A stretch of DNA of 7,587 nucleotides from JAKVCB01 sp963578605 (GCA_963578605.1 CAUZEA010000188.1:1-7587), one strand, 5' to 3'. Counted from the stretch's first letter, positions 1 to 6,563 are shown. Translations and numbers: made by a program. The notes: a model not told the origin generated them from the sequence alone.

Positions 1-125
1 TACGTCTGCTGAGCGATCCCCAGCCGTTTGCAGACCTCCGGAACCTTCTTTCCCTTACCGAGTTCGACATCGGCTCGACGCAACATCGGGATAATCTGGT
101 CAACTCCATGACGTTTCTGTGCCAG
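1..125 (-). CDS. IS3-family transposase OrfA, N-terminal part, apparent CTG start
   Basis: OrfA of IS3 elements is the helix-turn-helix DNA-binding protein that, usually through a programmed frameshift with OrfB, makes the transposase. The visible 41 codons read AQKRHGVDQIIPMLRRADVE, then LGKGKKVPEVCKRLGIAQQT after the start. This matches the classic OrfA opening (KRH..eQI..kLReAdv.l..Gk.v.evc..Lgi..qTYyrW), including the helix-turn-helix around VPEVCKRLGIAQQT. No ATG lies at the expected place: the frame opens at CTG (125-123) directly after a TAG stop (128-126). AAAGGA (140-135) lies nine bases upstream as a Shine-Dalgarno. Either CTG is used or the original ATG has mutated. The rest of the gene is outside the window. 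The family call is firm, the start is not. Confidence 0.8.
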   Translation of the reverse strand, partial: MAQKRHGVDQIIPMLRRADVELGKGKKVPEVCKRLGIAQQT

Positions 126-134
126 CTAAAAAAA

Positions 135-163
135 TCCTTTCCGGGCTAAAGCCCGGGCTGGAT
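135..163 (-). promoter_or_regulatory. Stem-loop over the ribosome-binding site of the IS orfA
   Basis: On the minus strand CCGGGC (156-151) and GCCCGG (146-141) form a six-pair GC stem with a TTTA loop. Outside it, TCC (163-161) can pair with the GGA of the Shine-Dalgarno AAAGGA (140-135) across a small internal loop. Seven T residues (134-128) follow. Such a structure could hide the start region in transcripts entering from the interrupted host gene, or act as a weak terminator. The pairing is visible. The function is inferred from the known habit of insertion sequences to limit read-in expression. Confidence 0.4.
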
Positions 164-203
164 TCTCTCACACGCACTGGTACTTTTCACGGGGGGAAGG
201 TCA

Positions 204-525
204 CTACCCGGGGCTCTTTAAGCATCATTGTCGAGTGGTAGTGATACACCTCGGCATCCAGCAATTGTTCGACCCGGTCGACAATCTTGTGGCTCCGAGA
301 AATCATGCCGTAGAGGTCTTCTCCCGGATGATCCCAGAGAGCAAGCTTGGAATTTCGGCCACTGGTATCTTTGACATTGTGGGCATTGCCCATCAGTACA
401 TAATCTTTTTGCGAGACCTCCTGCAGCAAGCTGATTTCTTCCTTGTCAAGAAAGTTGTCAACCATGATAAAGCTGTCTCGGTGGAATTGAAGAACTTCAG
501 CATCAGAGAATGGTTGGTTTGTCAT
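204..525 (-). pseudogene. PhyH-family (phytanoyl-CoA dioxygenase-like) gene, truncated by the IS element
   Basis: The family consists of Fe(II)/2-oxoglutarate-dependent oxygenases. The fragment starts MTNQPFSDAEVLQFHRDSFI and carries typical planctomycete PhyH landmarks: the N-terminal YHRDGF-like helix, LALWDHPGEDLYGMISR, and VYHYHSTMMLKEPRV. Relatives continue with GGAWEWHQDYG, where the HxD supplies two iron ligands. Here the reading frame changes at the IS tip: the next codon is hybrid (G from the gene, TG from the IS), followed by TFPP and a stop at 187-189. About 106 native residues remain of an expected 250-300, without any iron ligand, so the product should be inactive. An in-frame ATG exists upstream at 624, but the 525 start fits the family and lies about 100 bases below a plausible promoter. 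Confidence 0.8.
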
Positions 526-826
526 CAAGAAAGGTTCCAGTGGTAGAGCGTAAATTATGGTGCTTTTTCCAAAGTTGTTACTTGCGGCAAGTTGGCTGCC
601 AGGTCGATTTGAAGGAGCCCGCATAGCCCGCGCGAATATAGCACGATTTGGTGTGAATGTTTAGAGCGTGCGTAAAGAAGAGGCGCACATTTTGTTGGAA
701 GCGAGCGTTCGGAAAAAATTAACGAATCAGCCGCGGTGATCGGCTTTCTTGTCACGTGCCGCATCGATTGTGTCTAGGGTGTTGGTAGATCGTAACCTGC
801 CGAACCGCATGAAGTTTTTGGAGGTA
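526..826. other. Intergenic region between the PhyH remnant and the OFA transporter
   Basis: This 300-base stretch contains the candidate promoter at 635-663. It also contains a short inverted repeat, AGCCG (729-733) and CGGCT (741-745), with a seven-base spacer. The repeat could belong to the 3' end of the OFA gene, which stops at 827, but no T-run follows closely on that strand. No convincing small gene was seen on either strand. The open frames here lack recognisable protein character. Confidence 0.6.
635..663 (-). promoter_or_regulatory. Possible sigma70-type promoter for the PhyH gene
   Basis: On the minus strand TAAACA (663-658, four of six matches to TTGACA) is separated by 17 bases from TATATT (640-635, five of six matches to TATAAT). 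Transcription would begin near 628 and give a leader of about 100 bases before the ATG at 525. It would leave almost no leader for the alternative ATG at 624, which favours the shorter protein. Planctomycete promoters are poorly standardised, so this is a pattern match only. Confidence 0.35.
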
Positions 827-2518
827 TCAGGCATCCTGTTGGTAGTGAACCGGATCGACCGGGCGGATGAGCAGGTTCGCCACGAGCGCGGCTCCCAACA
901 GGCCGGCCATCACAAACATCGTCGAGTTGTAAATCATACTCGACGGATCGATCGTGCCGGCGGGCGCAATTTCCATCAGCCGAGAGATCGTAACCGTTTT
1001 GGAACGAACCAGTGATTCAAGCTGCGAAACAGGAGCCCCAAAAATGTTTTGAAACCGTTGGGGATCGATCGTTGGCACCAGGTCGTGAATGGCCCCATGA
1101 ATCGACCGCTCGCGAAGCCACGTGATGCACCAGGGGCCCAACACCCCGGCGGCGCTCCAGGCAGTGAGTAGTCTTCCATGAATTCCGCCGACAAACCGTG
1201 TTCCAAACAGGTCGGCCAGATAGGCCGGGATCGTGGCGAAGCCACCTCCGTAGAGGGTGAAAATGAGCATCACGGCTGCATAAAAAATGACCAGCCAGAT
1301 GAGGCCCGGGGCCGTGCTGACACCAACGGCGGTCAGGGGGATCAGCAGGTAGAGCACAATTCCCAGGACGAAAAACAAGGTGTAAGTCGTCTTGCGGCCC
1401 AGGCTGTCCGAAGCACTGGCCCAGAAAAAACGCCCCAGCATGTTAAAGACGCTGATCATTAAGACGAACGTGGCCGCAAAGCTGCCGCTGACGATATCCG
1501 GTAGCGTACTGCCAAAGATCTCGTTCATCATCGTCTTGGCGATCCCCAGTACACCGATGCCAGCGGTCACGTTGAAACAGAGTACGATCCAGACCAGGTA
1601 GAATTGCGGCGTGCGGAGCGACTGGTCGATCCCCACGTCGTGCTGGCTCACCAGGCGGCGTTTGCGGTTCTTGTCGGGCTTTGGGTCCCAGCCGGCCGGT
1701 CGCCAGCCGGGTGCCGGGATGCGGTAGGCAAACGAAGCAATGAGCATCACCAGCGTGTAGAGGGCAGAGAGGGCAAAAAATGTCTTGGCGATTCCGGTCT
1801 GCCCAGTTCCGACCACATAAACCCCTTCGGGCCCGGGCACGATCATCTGCGAAACCTCCTGCGGGGCGATGACAACGACCTCATGTTGTTGGCCATCGAC
1901 TTCCGCGAATCGCCGGCCCGCTTCGGTGGTGAGTGCTACCTGGCCGGACTTGCCCAGGTATTCGGGGGCTTCGTAAAAGTGGCGTATCAATGCCTCGTTC
2001 AGTGGTGCGGCGATGATGGCCCCGCCTCCAAAACCCATGATGGCCAGTCCGGCCGCCATGCCCCGCCGGTCGGGGAACCAGCGGATCAGCGTGCTCACCG
2101 GCGATACGTATCCCAAACCCAATCCAATACCACCCAGCACGCCGTAGCCCAGGTAGAGCAACCACAGCCAGTGCATCAAAATTCCCACTCCGCCCACCAG
2201 GAACCCGCCTCCCCAGCAGATGGCCGATATCACTCCCACCATCCGTGGACCCACCCGCTCAAGCCATTTGCCGGCGACTGCCGCCGAGAGTCCCAGGCAG
2301 GCGATGGCGACGGTGAAGATCCAAACAACTTCCGACAAGGTCCAGTCCCCTGCGGCACTGGCGACGACGCCGCGAATCTTGATCAGCGCAGGGTTGAAAA
2401 TGCTCCATGCGTAGACCGACCCAATCGAGAGGTGGATCGCAATCGAAGCCGGCGGAACTTTCCAGCGATTGAAACCGGCAGGGGCAACAATGCGCTCTTT
2501 CGACAAAAGGTTAAACAT
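827..2518 (-). CDS. OFA-family MFS transporter (oxalate/formate antiporter-like)
   Basis: This is an inner-membrane Major Facilitator transporter of the oxalate:formate antiporter family, which moves small mono- and dicarboxylates. The true substrate cannot be read from the sequence. The protein from ATG 2518 is 563 residues. It opens with KERIVAPAGFNRW and TM1 with the Y-A-W-S motif (SVYAWS), and has the family signature GGIGLGLGYVSPVSTLIRWF followed by PDRRGMAAGLAIMGFGGGA around TM4-TM5. The basic central loop (KPDKNRKRR) separates the halves, and GRKTTY follows TM8. It is longer than OxlT-type members (about 420 residues) because of two long loops: about 70 residues between TM5 and TM6, and about 60 between TM11 and TM12, both expected to be periplasmic. 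An ATG at 2590 would add 24 residues, but the added part (rich in H, C and G) does not look like the family, so 2518 is preferred. Neither start has a clear Shine-Dalgarno. The frame is intact. Confidence 0.9.
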   Translation of the reverse strand: MFNLLSKERIVAPAGFNRWKVPPASIAIHLSIGSVYAWSIFNPALIKIRGVVASAAGDWTLSEVVWIFTVAIACLGLSAAVAGKWLERVGPRMVGVISAICWGGGFLVGGVGILMHWLWLLYLGYGVLGGIGLGLGYVSPVSTLIRWFPDRRGMAAGLAIMGFGGGAIIAAPLNEALIRHFYEAPEYLGKSGQVALTTEAGRRFAEVDGQQHEVVVIAPQEVSQMIVPGPEGVYVVGTGQTGIAKTFFALSALYTLVMLIASFAYRIPAPGWRPAGWDPKPDKNRKRRLVSQHDVGIDQSLRTPQFYLVWIVLCFNVTAGIGVLGIAKTMMNEIFGSTLPDIVSGSFAATFVLMISVFNMLGRFFWASASDSLGRKTTYTLFFVLGIVLYLLIPLTAVGVSTAPGLIWLVIFYAAVMLIFTLYGGGFATIPAYLADLFGTRFVGGIHGRLLTAWSAAGVLGPWCITWLRERSIHGAIHDLVPTIDPQRFQNIFGAPVSQLESLVRSKTVTISRLMEIAPAGTIDPSSMIYNSTMFVMAGLLGAALVANLLIRPVDPVHYQQDA

Positions 2519-2612
2519 GTCAGCAGTAAGGTGGTGAGAGATGCAACTGCCAGGATTGTGCCCGACGACCAACCTGGCGCCAACGGTCATTTGTAGCGTG
2601 AAGTTGCGAAGC

Positions 2613-2741
2613 CTATTCTTCGTGGAATTGCTTGGCTTCCGTCTCTGCCGGCCAGATGGTCAAGTAACGCCAACTCGCCCGAAAGATATTCCGTGTGTAG
2701 CTTTCTCTAGAAATCGTTGTTGGTCGGGTCGATCGTTCCAC
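2613..2741 (-). CDS. Possible small ORF upstream of the OFA gene (42 codons)
   Basis: Not recognised. The frame reads from a GTG (2741) to a TAG (2615-2613) and ends about 95 bases before the OFA start on the same strand. The 3' part, SYTRNIFRASWRYLTIWPAE then TEAKQFHEE, has a protein-like composition: aromatic and basic residues alternating, then an acidic amphipathic tail. This contrasts with the surrounding non-coding translations. There is no ATG, and the GTG lacks a well-placed Shine-Dalgarno. It may therefore be the 3' remnant of a lost gene, a small protein co-transcribed with the transporter, or chance. An in-frame TGA closes the frame 10 codons before the GTG. Confidence 0.3.
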   Translation of the reverse strand: MERSTRPTTISRESYTRNIFRASWRYLTIWPAETEAKQFHEE

Positions 2742-3000
2742 TGAAAAACGATGCCTTCATTGTGTGTCGTTTTGGGTCACTTGTAGAGTGCGTGGGTAGT
2801 GATGCTCTATTTGTTAGTGTCGTTTCAGACCAGTTTTTGATTGCTGGAAACAAAGGTGGAGATTTTTCACCGCCTTGGGTTGATTCGGTTAGGGTTTGGC
2901 ATAACTTATCTGTTAGGCCGTTGTTTAGATGCAGTGGCCACATGGTTCGGGTGTGGGCAAACCACAAGTAGTCAACGCTGTTTTAGCTGTGGATTGTTGG

Positions 3001-3006
3001 AAGGAG
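3001..3006 (+). promoter_or_regulatory. Strong Shine-Dalgarno deciding the PEP-CTERM start
   Basis: AAGGAG lies seven bases before the GTG at 3014. No other start in this frame has a comparable site, so the GTG is the best-supported start even though the N-terminal protein sequence it gives is unusual. Confidence 0.55.
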
Positions 3007-3013
3007 CAGGCTA

Positions 3014-3595
3014 GTGATTCGGAAGCGACAATTCGTGGACCAAGTCGATGGCGACCAAGGTGTTTTCAGGGGAGCCGGGCAGGGTCGAGCAGGCAGTTGG
3101 GTTGACCGGAGTTTAGGTGCGCGATGGGGACCAACCGACCTGGCTCGATACTGCGCTCTGTGCTGCCCGAGTTTTGTTTGTTGTTTACTTCTGTGTACGC
3201 CATCCTGGGTCGTGGCAGGTAGGTTGAGTCTTTCGGATGTCACGTTAAGTCCCGCGGCCAGGGTGAGCATGGAAATCTCTGGAGTCGGTGCTGGCCAATA
3301 CGACCAGCTTGTGCTGGGCGGTAACATTGCACTCAATGGTATTTTAGAAGTCCAGTTGTCTGGTGATTTTGTGCCACAACTGGGCAATCGTTTTGAGCTG
3401 TTCGACCTGCAGCCGGGCCTTATTCTCACAGGTGGTTTCACCCAGATGGTGCTGCCGGATGCGGAACTGGGTTACTGGAATACGAGTGATCTACTGGTGA
3501 CCGGAAGCGTGGCCTTAATTCCTGAGCCGTCAGCTTTCATGCTCGGTGCGCTGGCTTCGGGTCTCTGGGCCCTGAGGCGATCAAAAGCCCGATAG
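3014..3595 (+). CDS. Short PEP-CTERM sorting-domain protein (possibly N-terminally degraded)
   Basis: PEP-CTERM proteins are exported and then processed by an exosortase. No exosortase lies in this window. The C-terminus is diagnostic: PEPSAFML (from residue 170), a hydrophobic segment to about 187, and the basic tail RRSKAR. Residues 70-168 resemble the last beta-strand module of larger PEP-CTERM or autotransporter-like proteins: a G-YDQLVLGG strand, L-G-LEVQL, then G-RFELFD and GGFTQMVLPD. The first 45 residues are Gly/Arg-rich and unlike a normal signal peptide. A Cys-rich hydrophobic stretch (about 46-68, YCALCCPSFVCCLLLC then TPSWVVA) could serve as the signal core with cleavage after VVA. 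At 193 residues it is short for the class. It is either a minimal exported protein or the 3' end of a larger gene joined to new upstream sequence. The C-terminal call is firm. The start depends on the GTG at 3014. Confidence 0.65.
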   Translation: MIRKRQFVDQVDGDQGVFRGAGQGRAGSWVDRSLGARWGPTDLARYCALCCPSFVCCLLLCTPSWVVAGRLSLSDVTLSPAARVSMEISGVGAGQYDQLVLGGNIALNGILEVQLSGDFVPQLGNRFELFDLQPGLILTGGFTQMVLPDAELGYWNTSDLLVTGSVALIPEPSAFMLGALASGLWALRRSKAR

Positions 3596-3740
3596 CAATC
3601 CGCACTGCAGCAGGCTAGCTCCCGATTGGCGTTGAAGCCCTTGGGATTGTCTGTTGTACGGCACGGTTTTTCGACAGTTTGGAGGGCTGCACAAAAAGCG
3701 GCACTCAACGAGATACCACCTGCCTATAAAATAGCCGGGC

Positions 3741-6023
3741 TTATCCAGTTGCCAGGAGAGTTTTTGGGTAGGCGTTCTGCTGGAGAAATTTTACCCGGCC
3801 ATTTGTAACATTGTAGAGAGCGCCAATGACCAGCAAGTTATTCGTATCAAGCTTCGTGCGAACGCACTGACTTTGTTTAATAATTTCATCGACCGTCCGC
3901 AACACGTTGCGCGTGGCGACTTCATCAATGTATTTTTCTTTTTCGTCACCCGACAGGTTGGAAATAGCTTTTCGTTCTTCCCAGGGAACGGAAGACCCAA
4001 TTTCTTTGACAATCGAACTGAGGTGATCCCCCCCAGAGGCTGTTTTTCCATTTCCATTTTTGGACAGCAAGTCCACTGAACGGGAAACGGCTTCACACCG
4101 CGTATTTCCCAGGACCACAACCAACCTGACGCCGGATACCTGGACGGCATATTCAATACTTGCAAGTGCTTGCTCGCCGGTCACATTGCCAGCCACGCGA
4201 ACTCCCACAATATCGCCAATCCCCAGGTCAAACAGCACTTCGGGCGACACACGTGAGTCGATACCGCTGAGTACAACGGCAAGCGGATTTGGTTCCTCTG
4301 ATGTGGCCTTCACCAGGCGGTTTAAATCTCGGAACAAACGGTGATTGGCATAAAACCGACGATTTCCGTCCCGCAAAATGTCAAGCACTTCTCGTGGGGT
4401 TAATTGCATTTGCAGTTCCGAGGTCGAGTGAGTTTCAAACTCGGTGGTATCTTCAAGTTGATATTTTCTGCGAAAACCGCGTAGGTTCACGGAGATGTGA
4501 TGGACCGGAGCGATCTCTGTACGAAACTCGCGAATTAAGCTCAGGACATCCGGGTCGATAAAGTCGGAATCACTTCCATCGATTAAAAGATTGGTACCTG
4601 GTGGAAGCTGTTTCAGTATTTTGCCTACAGAAGCGCGATTCAGAAAAGTGACTTGATTGGCCAATTGGAGATGCACGACTTCGCCATTGAGATGGTTTTC
4701 TGTCACTGTACGGACAGGGCGGGAAAAGTTACTTCGGAGGATGAAGACCACGCTTACAGCAAGCCCCACAAGGATTCCGATGAGCAGGTCGGTAAATACG
4801 ATTGAGACCAAAGTGGCAACGAATGGCAGGAACTGGTAAGGTCCCTCCCGCCAGATTTGTACGAATAATTTAGGGCTGGCCAGCTTGAATCCGGTAGCCA
4901 GCAAGATGGCCGCCAGGGCGGCAAGCGGGATCATGTTTAGATAGACCGGGAAAAACAAAACACTCAGCACCAGAAGGAGCCCGTGGAAGATTGTCGAAAG
5001 CTTTGTCTTGGCGCCGATGTTGACGTTGACAGAACTGCGGATGATGACTGAGGTTGTGGGGAGACCACCGATTAATCCAGCGAGCATGTTGCCTGCACCC
5101 TGAGCGAGTAATTCTCTACTGGCGGGTGAAGTGCGTCGTTGTGGATCAATTTTGTCAACCGCTTCGAGATTCAACAAGGTTTCCAGCGATGCCACCACTG
5201 CGATGGTGATGCCGCCGATGTAAATTGCCGGGTTGACAAGTTGGGACCAATCTGGAAAGCGGAGAAATCCAAAGCCTGCATCATTAGGATCCGCAAAGGG
5301 TATTTGTACCAGGTGAGTTTTTCCAATCGCCCAGGTGTCACTTAAGTGTGCTAACAACCCGTGGAGCAGTACTCCGAAAAGGACCACAACCAACGGAGCT
5401 GGCAAGATGGACTTTTTAAGAACTGAGATTCGATTCCAAAACAACAGGAGCAGGAGCGAGCCCACGCCGACGATCGTTGCGCCCAAGTGAATGTCGCCAG
5501 TGATCAAGCTGAGCAGTTCTGAAAAAGTATTGTGATCATCAGGCTGCGCAAAAGACATTTCACCTTCCGGGTCGGAGTCGTGGCCGACCAGGTGTGGAAT
5601 TTGTTTGAGGATAAGAATTATGCCGATCGCAGCGAGCAGCCCCTTAATGACGCTGGAGGGAAAAAATGAAGACAGGGACCCTGCTCGGCTAAGGCCGAGG
5701 GTAACTTGAACAATTCCGCCCACGAAGACGGCTAATAAAAACGCCTCAAACGAACCCAGGTTTGCAATTTGACTGGCGACGATGGTCGTCAGTCCGGCTG
5801 CCGGTCCACTGACACTTGTGTGTGAACCACTCAATGAGCCAATTACCAAACCGCCGATGATTCCCGCAATCAGTCCAGAAATCGGGGGCGCTCCCGATGC
5901 GAGGGCAATTCCCAGGCATAGCGGTAGCGCAACAAGAAAAACGACAATCCCTCCCGTGAGGTCTTGCCGCAAAGTGGCTGGAGATACCGCTATCGCCGCA
6001 GGCGGTAGTTGTGATTGTGGCAT
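3741..6023 (-). CDS. SulP anion (bicarbonate/sulfate-type) transporter fused to STAS and a beta-carbonic-anhydrase-like domain
   Basis: This 760-residue inner-membrane protein has three parts. Residues about 15-430 are a SulP permease with roughly 12 hydrophobic segments. Landmarks are VFLVALPLCLGIALASGAPP, SGSHTSVSGPAAG and SVNVNIGAKTKLS. Residues about 445-520 form a STAS domain. Residues about 540-755 resemble a beta-carbonic anhydrase. SulP-carbonic anhydrase fusions are known and are usually read as bicarbonate uptake systems in which the enzyme interconverts CO2 and bicarbonate at the pore exit. Here the anhydrase motif is LSGIDSR rather than LSCIDSR (Gly587, codon GGT 4265-4263), and GNTRC rather than GHTRC (Asn640, codon AAT 4106-4104). 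Two of three zinc ligands are therefore missing, while Cys643 and the Asp589/Arg591 pair remain. The frame is otherwise intact, so the domain is probably non-catalytic. ATG 6023 has GAAGGG (6039-6034) ten bases upstream, followed by seven T. It converges with the PEP-CTERM gene. Sulfate or another anion remains possible as substrate. Confidence 0.9.
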   Translation of the reverse strand: MPQSQLPPAAIAVSPATLRQDLTGGIVVFLVALPLCLGIALASGAPPISGLIAGIIGGLVIGSLSGSHTSVSGPAAGLTTIVASQIANLGSFEAFLLAVFVGGIVQVTLGLSRAGSLSSFFPSSVIKGLLAAIGIILILKQIPHLVGHDSDPEGEMSFAQPDDHNTFSELLSLITGDIHLGATIVGVGSLLLLLFWNRISVLKKSILPAPLVVVLFGVLLHGLLAHLSDTWAIGKTHLVQIPFADPNDAGFGFLRFPDWSQLVNPAIYIGGITIAVVASLETLLNLEAVDKIDPQRRTSPASRELLAQGAGNMLAGLIGGLPTTSVIIRSSVNVNIGAKTKLSTIFHGLLLVLSVLFFPVYLNMIPLAALAAILLATGFKLASPKLFVQIWREGPYQFLPFVATLVSIVFTDLLIGILVGLAVSVVFILRSNFSRPVRTVTENHLNGEVVHLQLANQVTFLNRASVGKILKQLPPGTNLLIDGSDSDFIDPDVLSLIREFRTEIAPVHHISVNLRGFRRKYQLEDTTEFETHSTSELQMQLTPREVLDILRDGNRRFYANHRLFRDLNRLVKATSEEPNPLAVVLSGIDSRVSPEVLFDLGIGDIVGVRVAGNVTGEQALASIEYAVQVSGVRLVVVLGNTRCEAVSRSVDLLSKNGNGKTASGGDHLSSIVKEIGSSVPWEERKAISNLSGDEKEKYIDEVATRNVLRTVDEIIKQSQCVRTKLDTNNLLVIGALYNVTNGRVKFLQQNAYPKTLLATG

Positions 6024-6096
6024 CTGAAAAAAACCCTTCGTGTCATGGAGATATCTAGTTTACTCTTGTGGAAAATCTTTCAAAAGGGTCAGTAGG

Positions 6097-6174
6097 TCAG
6101 GTTTTCGAAGCGATGGGGACGATAGATCGTATCGGTATCGTTCGGGGACGGGCCGGCACCGAAGATTTGTTCAT
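6097..6174 (-). CDS. Possible 25-codon ORF in the SulP upstream region
   Basis: ATG (6174) is preceded by AAGGAA (6185-6180) with five bases between, the best Shine-Dalgarno on the minus strand of this window. The frame reads MNKSSVPARPRTIPIRSIVP then IASKT and stops at 6097. The stop lies about 73 bases before the SulP start on the same strand. It could be a leader peptide, the severed 5' end of a lost gene, or chance. The peptide resembles nothing recognised and has no obvious regulatory codon run. Confidence 0.25.
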   Translation of the reverse strand: MNKSSVPARPRTIPIRSIVPIASKT

Positions 6175-6349
6175 GAGTTTTCCTTAAAAACACCAGGTTT
6201 CTCGTTGTTGCCAGCCGCCCAGAAGCTGTGCAATGGGGCTCACCATGCCTTGCAATGGAAGAATGGGGGGAATATGGGTGCATGCAGTCAGGGGTTCCCG
6301 GTGAAAACCGGCTGGCCCTTTGCACTTGCGGAAAAAATAGCTCCCCACT

Positions 6350-6381
6350 GTTTTCCGGGCGGCACAGAGTTTTCCGGGTGG
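6350..6381. repeat. Two 13-base direct repeats, 19-base period
   Basis: GTTTTCCGGGCGG (6350-6362) recurs as GTTTTCCGGGTGG (6369-6381), matching at 12 of 13 positions. With only two copies it is probably a small local duplication. A binding site for a dimeric regulator of the downstream SulP gene cannot be excluded. Confidence 0.4.
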
Positions 6382-6534
6382 AGCAGGACACAACCGGGGA
6401 AGGTTAGCAAGTATGGTCGGAATGGTGTTATAGGTATTCCACCCGTGTTTTGCACCAGCCGGTGACAGGTGGTCTGAATCGCCATTGGCTCTGGTCGGAG
6501 GGTGTTGCCGTAGGTTCTGGAAGTAGTTCCTTGA

Positions 6535-6556
6535 TGGCCCTGGCCGGTCAGGGCCA
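6535..6556 (-). terminator. Hairpin just after the MFS gene stop, possible terminator
   Basis: TGGCCCT (6535-6541) and AGGGCCA (6550-6556) are perfect seven-base arms around an eight-base loop. They lie eight bases downstream of the TAA (6566-6564) of the efflux gene. No T-run follows on the minus strand, so this would be at most a weak intrinsic terminator or a 3'-end stabilising structure. Confidence 0.35.
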
Positions 6557-6563
6557 AGTCGAT

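Larger units (their letters stand above)
1..203 (-). mobile_element. Left end of an IS3-family insertion sequence (partial)
   Basis: Read on the minus strand, the element is inferred to begin at 203 with TGACCTTCCCCCCGTGAAAA. It continues through a short leader into an OrfA-type reading frame that leaves the window at position 1. TG at the extreme tip and a TGACCT-C-rich start are typical, from memory, of the IS407-like branch of the IS3 family. The boundary is also supported by the host gene: the PhyH frame matches its family up to KEPRV and is lost exactly at this TG. The four bases just outside (GTAG, 207 down to 204) would be one copy of a target duplication. The right end, OrfB and second duplication lie outside the window, so the size and activity of the element cannot be judged. 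Confidence 0.75.
2519..3013. other. Divergent intergenic region between the OFA and PEP-CTERM genes
   Basis: This stretch of nearly 500 bases must hold the 5' signals of the OFA gene (leftward) and the PEP-CTERM gene (rightward). It contains the possible small ORF at 2613-2741. From about 2740 to 2990 the plus strand is markedly rich in G and T and poor in C. Open frames there on both strands give no recognisable protein. No promoter could be called with confidence and no long repeats were seen. Confidence 0.5.
6024..6563. other. Intergenic region upstream of the SulP gene
   Basis: This 540-base stretch lies between the MFS remnant and the SulP gene. It contains the hairpin at 6535-6556, a 13-base near-perfect direct repeat (6350-6362 and 6369-6381), a five-pair stem with a GAAA loop (6298-6311), and the short ORF at 6097-6174. 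Longer open frames on both strands translate to low-complexity, Pro/Cys/His-rich sequence without recognisable family features, so they were not called. No convincing promoter for SulP was found. Confidence 0.55.

Noticed and set aside
2555..2583. TTGGCG, 17-base spacer, CACAAT on the minus strand as an OFA promoter
   Set aside because: Only four of six matches in each box. This is common by chance at that threshold, and there is no supporting feature.
1604..2596. 330-codon plus-strand open frame opposite the OFA gene
   Set aside because: Its translation is rich in H, R, P, Q and D, as expected for the antisense of a membrane protein gene. The minus-strand frame has clear family motifs.
2717..2971. 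84-codon plus-strand open frame, in the same frame as the PEP-CTERM gene
   Set aside because: It ends in a stop before the strong SD at 3001, has no recognisable domain, and lies in a G/T-rich stretch that keeps frames open by composition.
6027..6039. Similarity between the SulP start region (AAGGGTTTTTTT) and the IS orfA start region (AAGGATTTTTTT) as a shared regulatory element
   Set aside because: The match is limited to a purine-rich SD plus a T7 run. Flanking sequence does not match, so coincidence is the simplest explanation.
6298..6311. Five-pair stem with GAAA tetraloop as a structured RNA or riboswitch
   Set aside because: Isolated and short, with no neighbouring paired elements and no known riboswitch core recognised around it.
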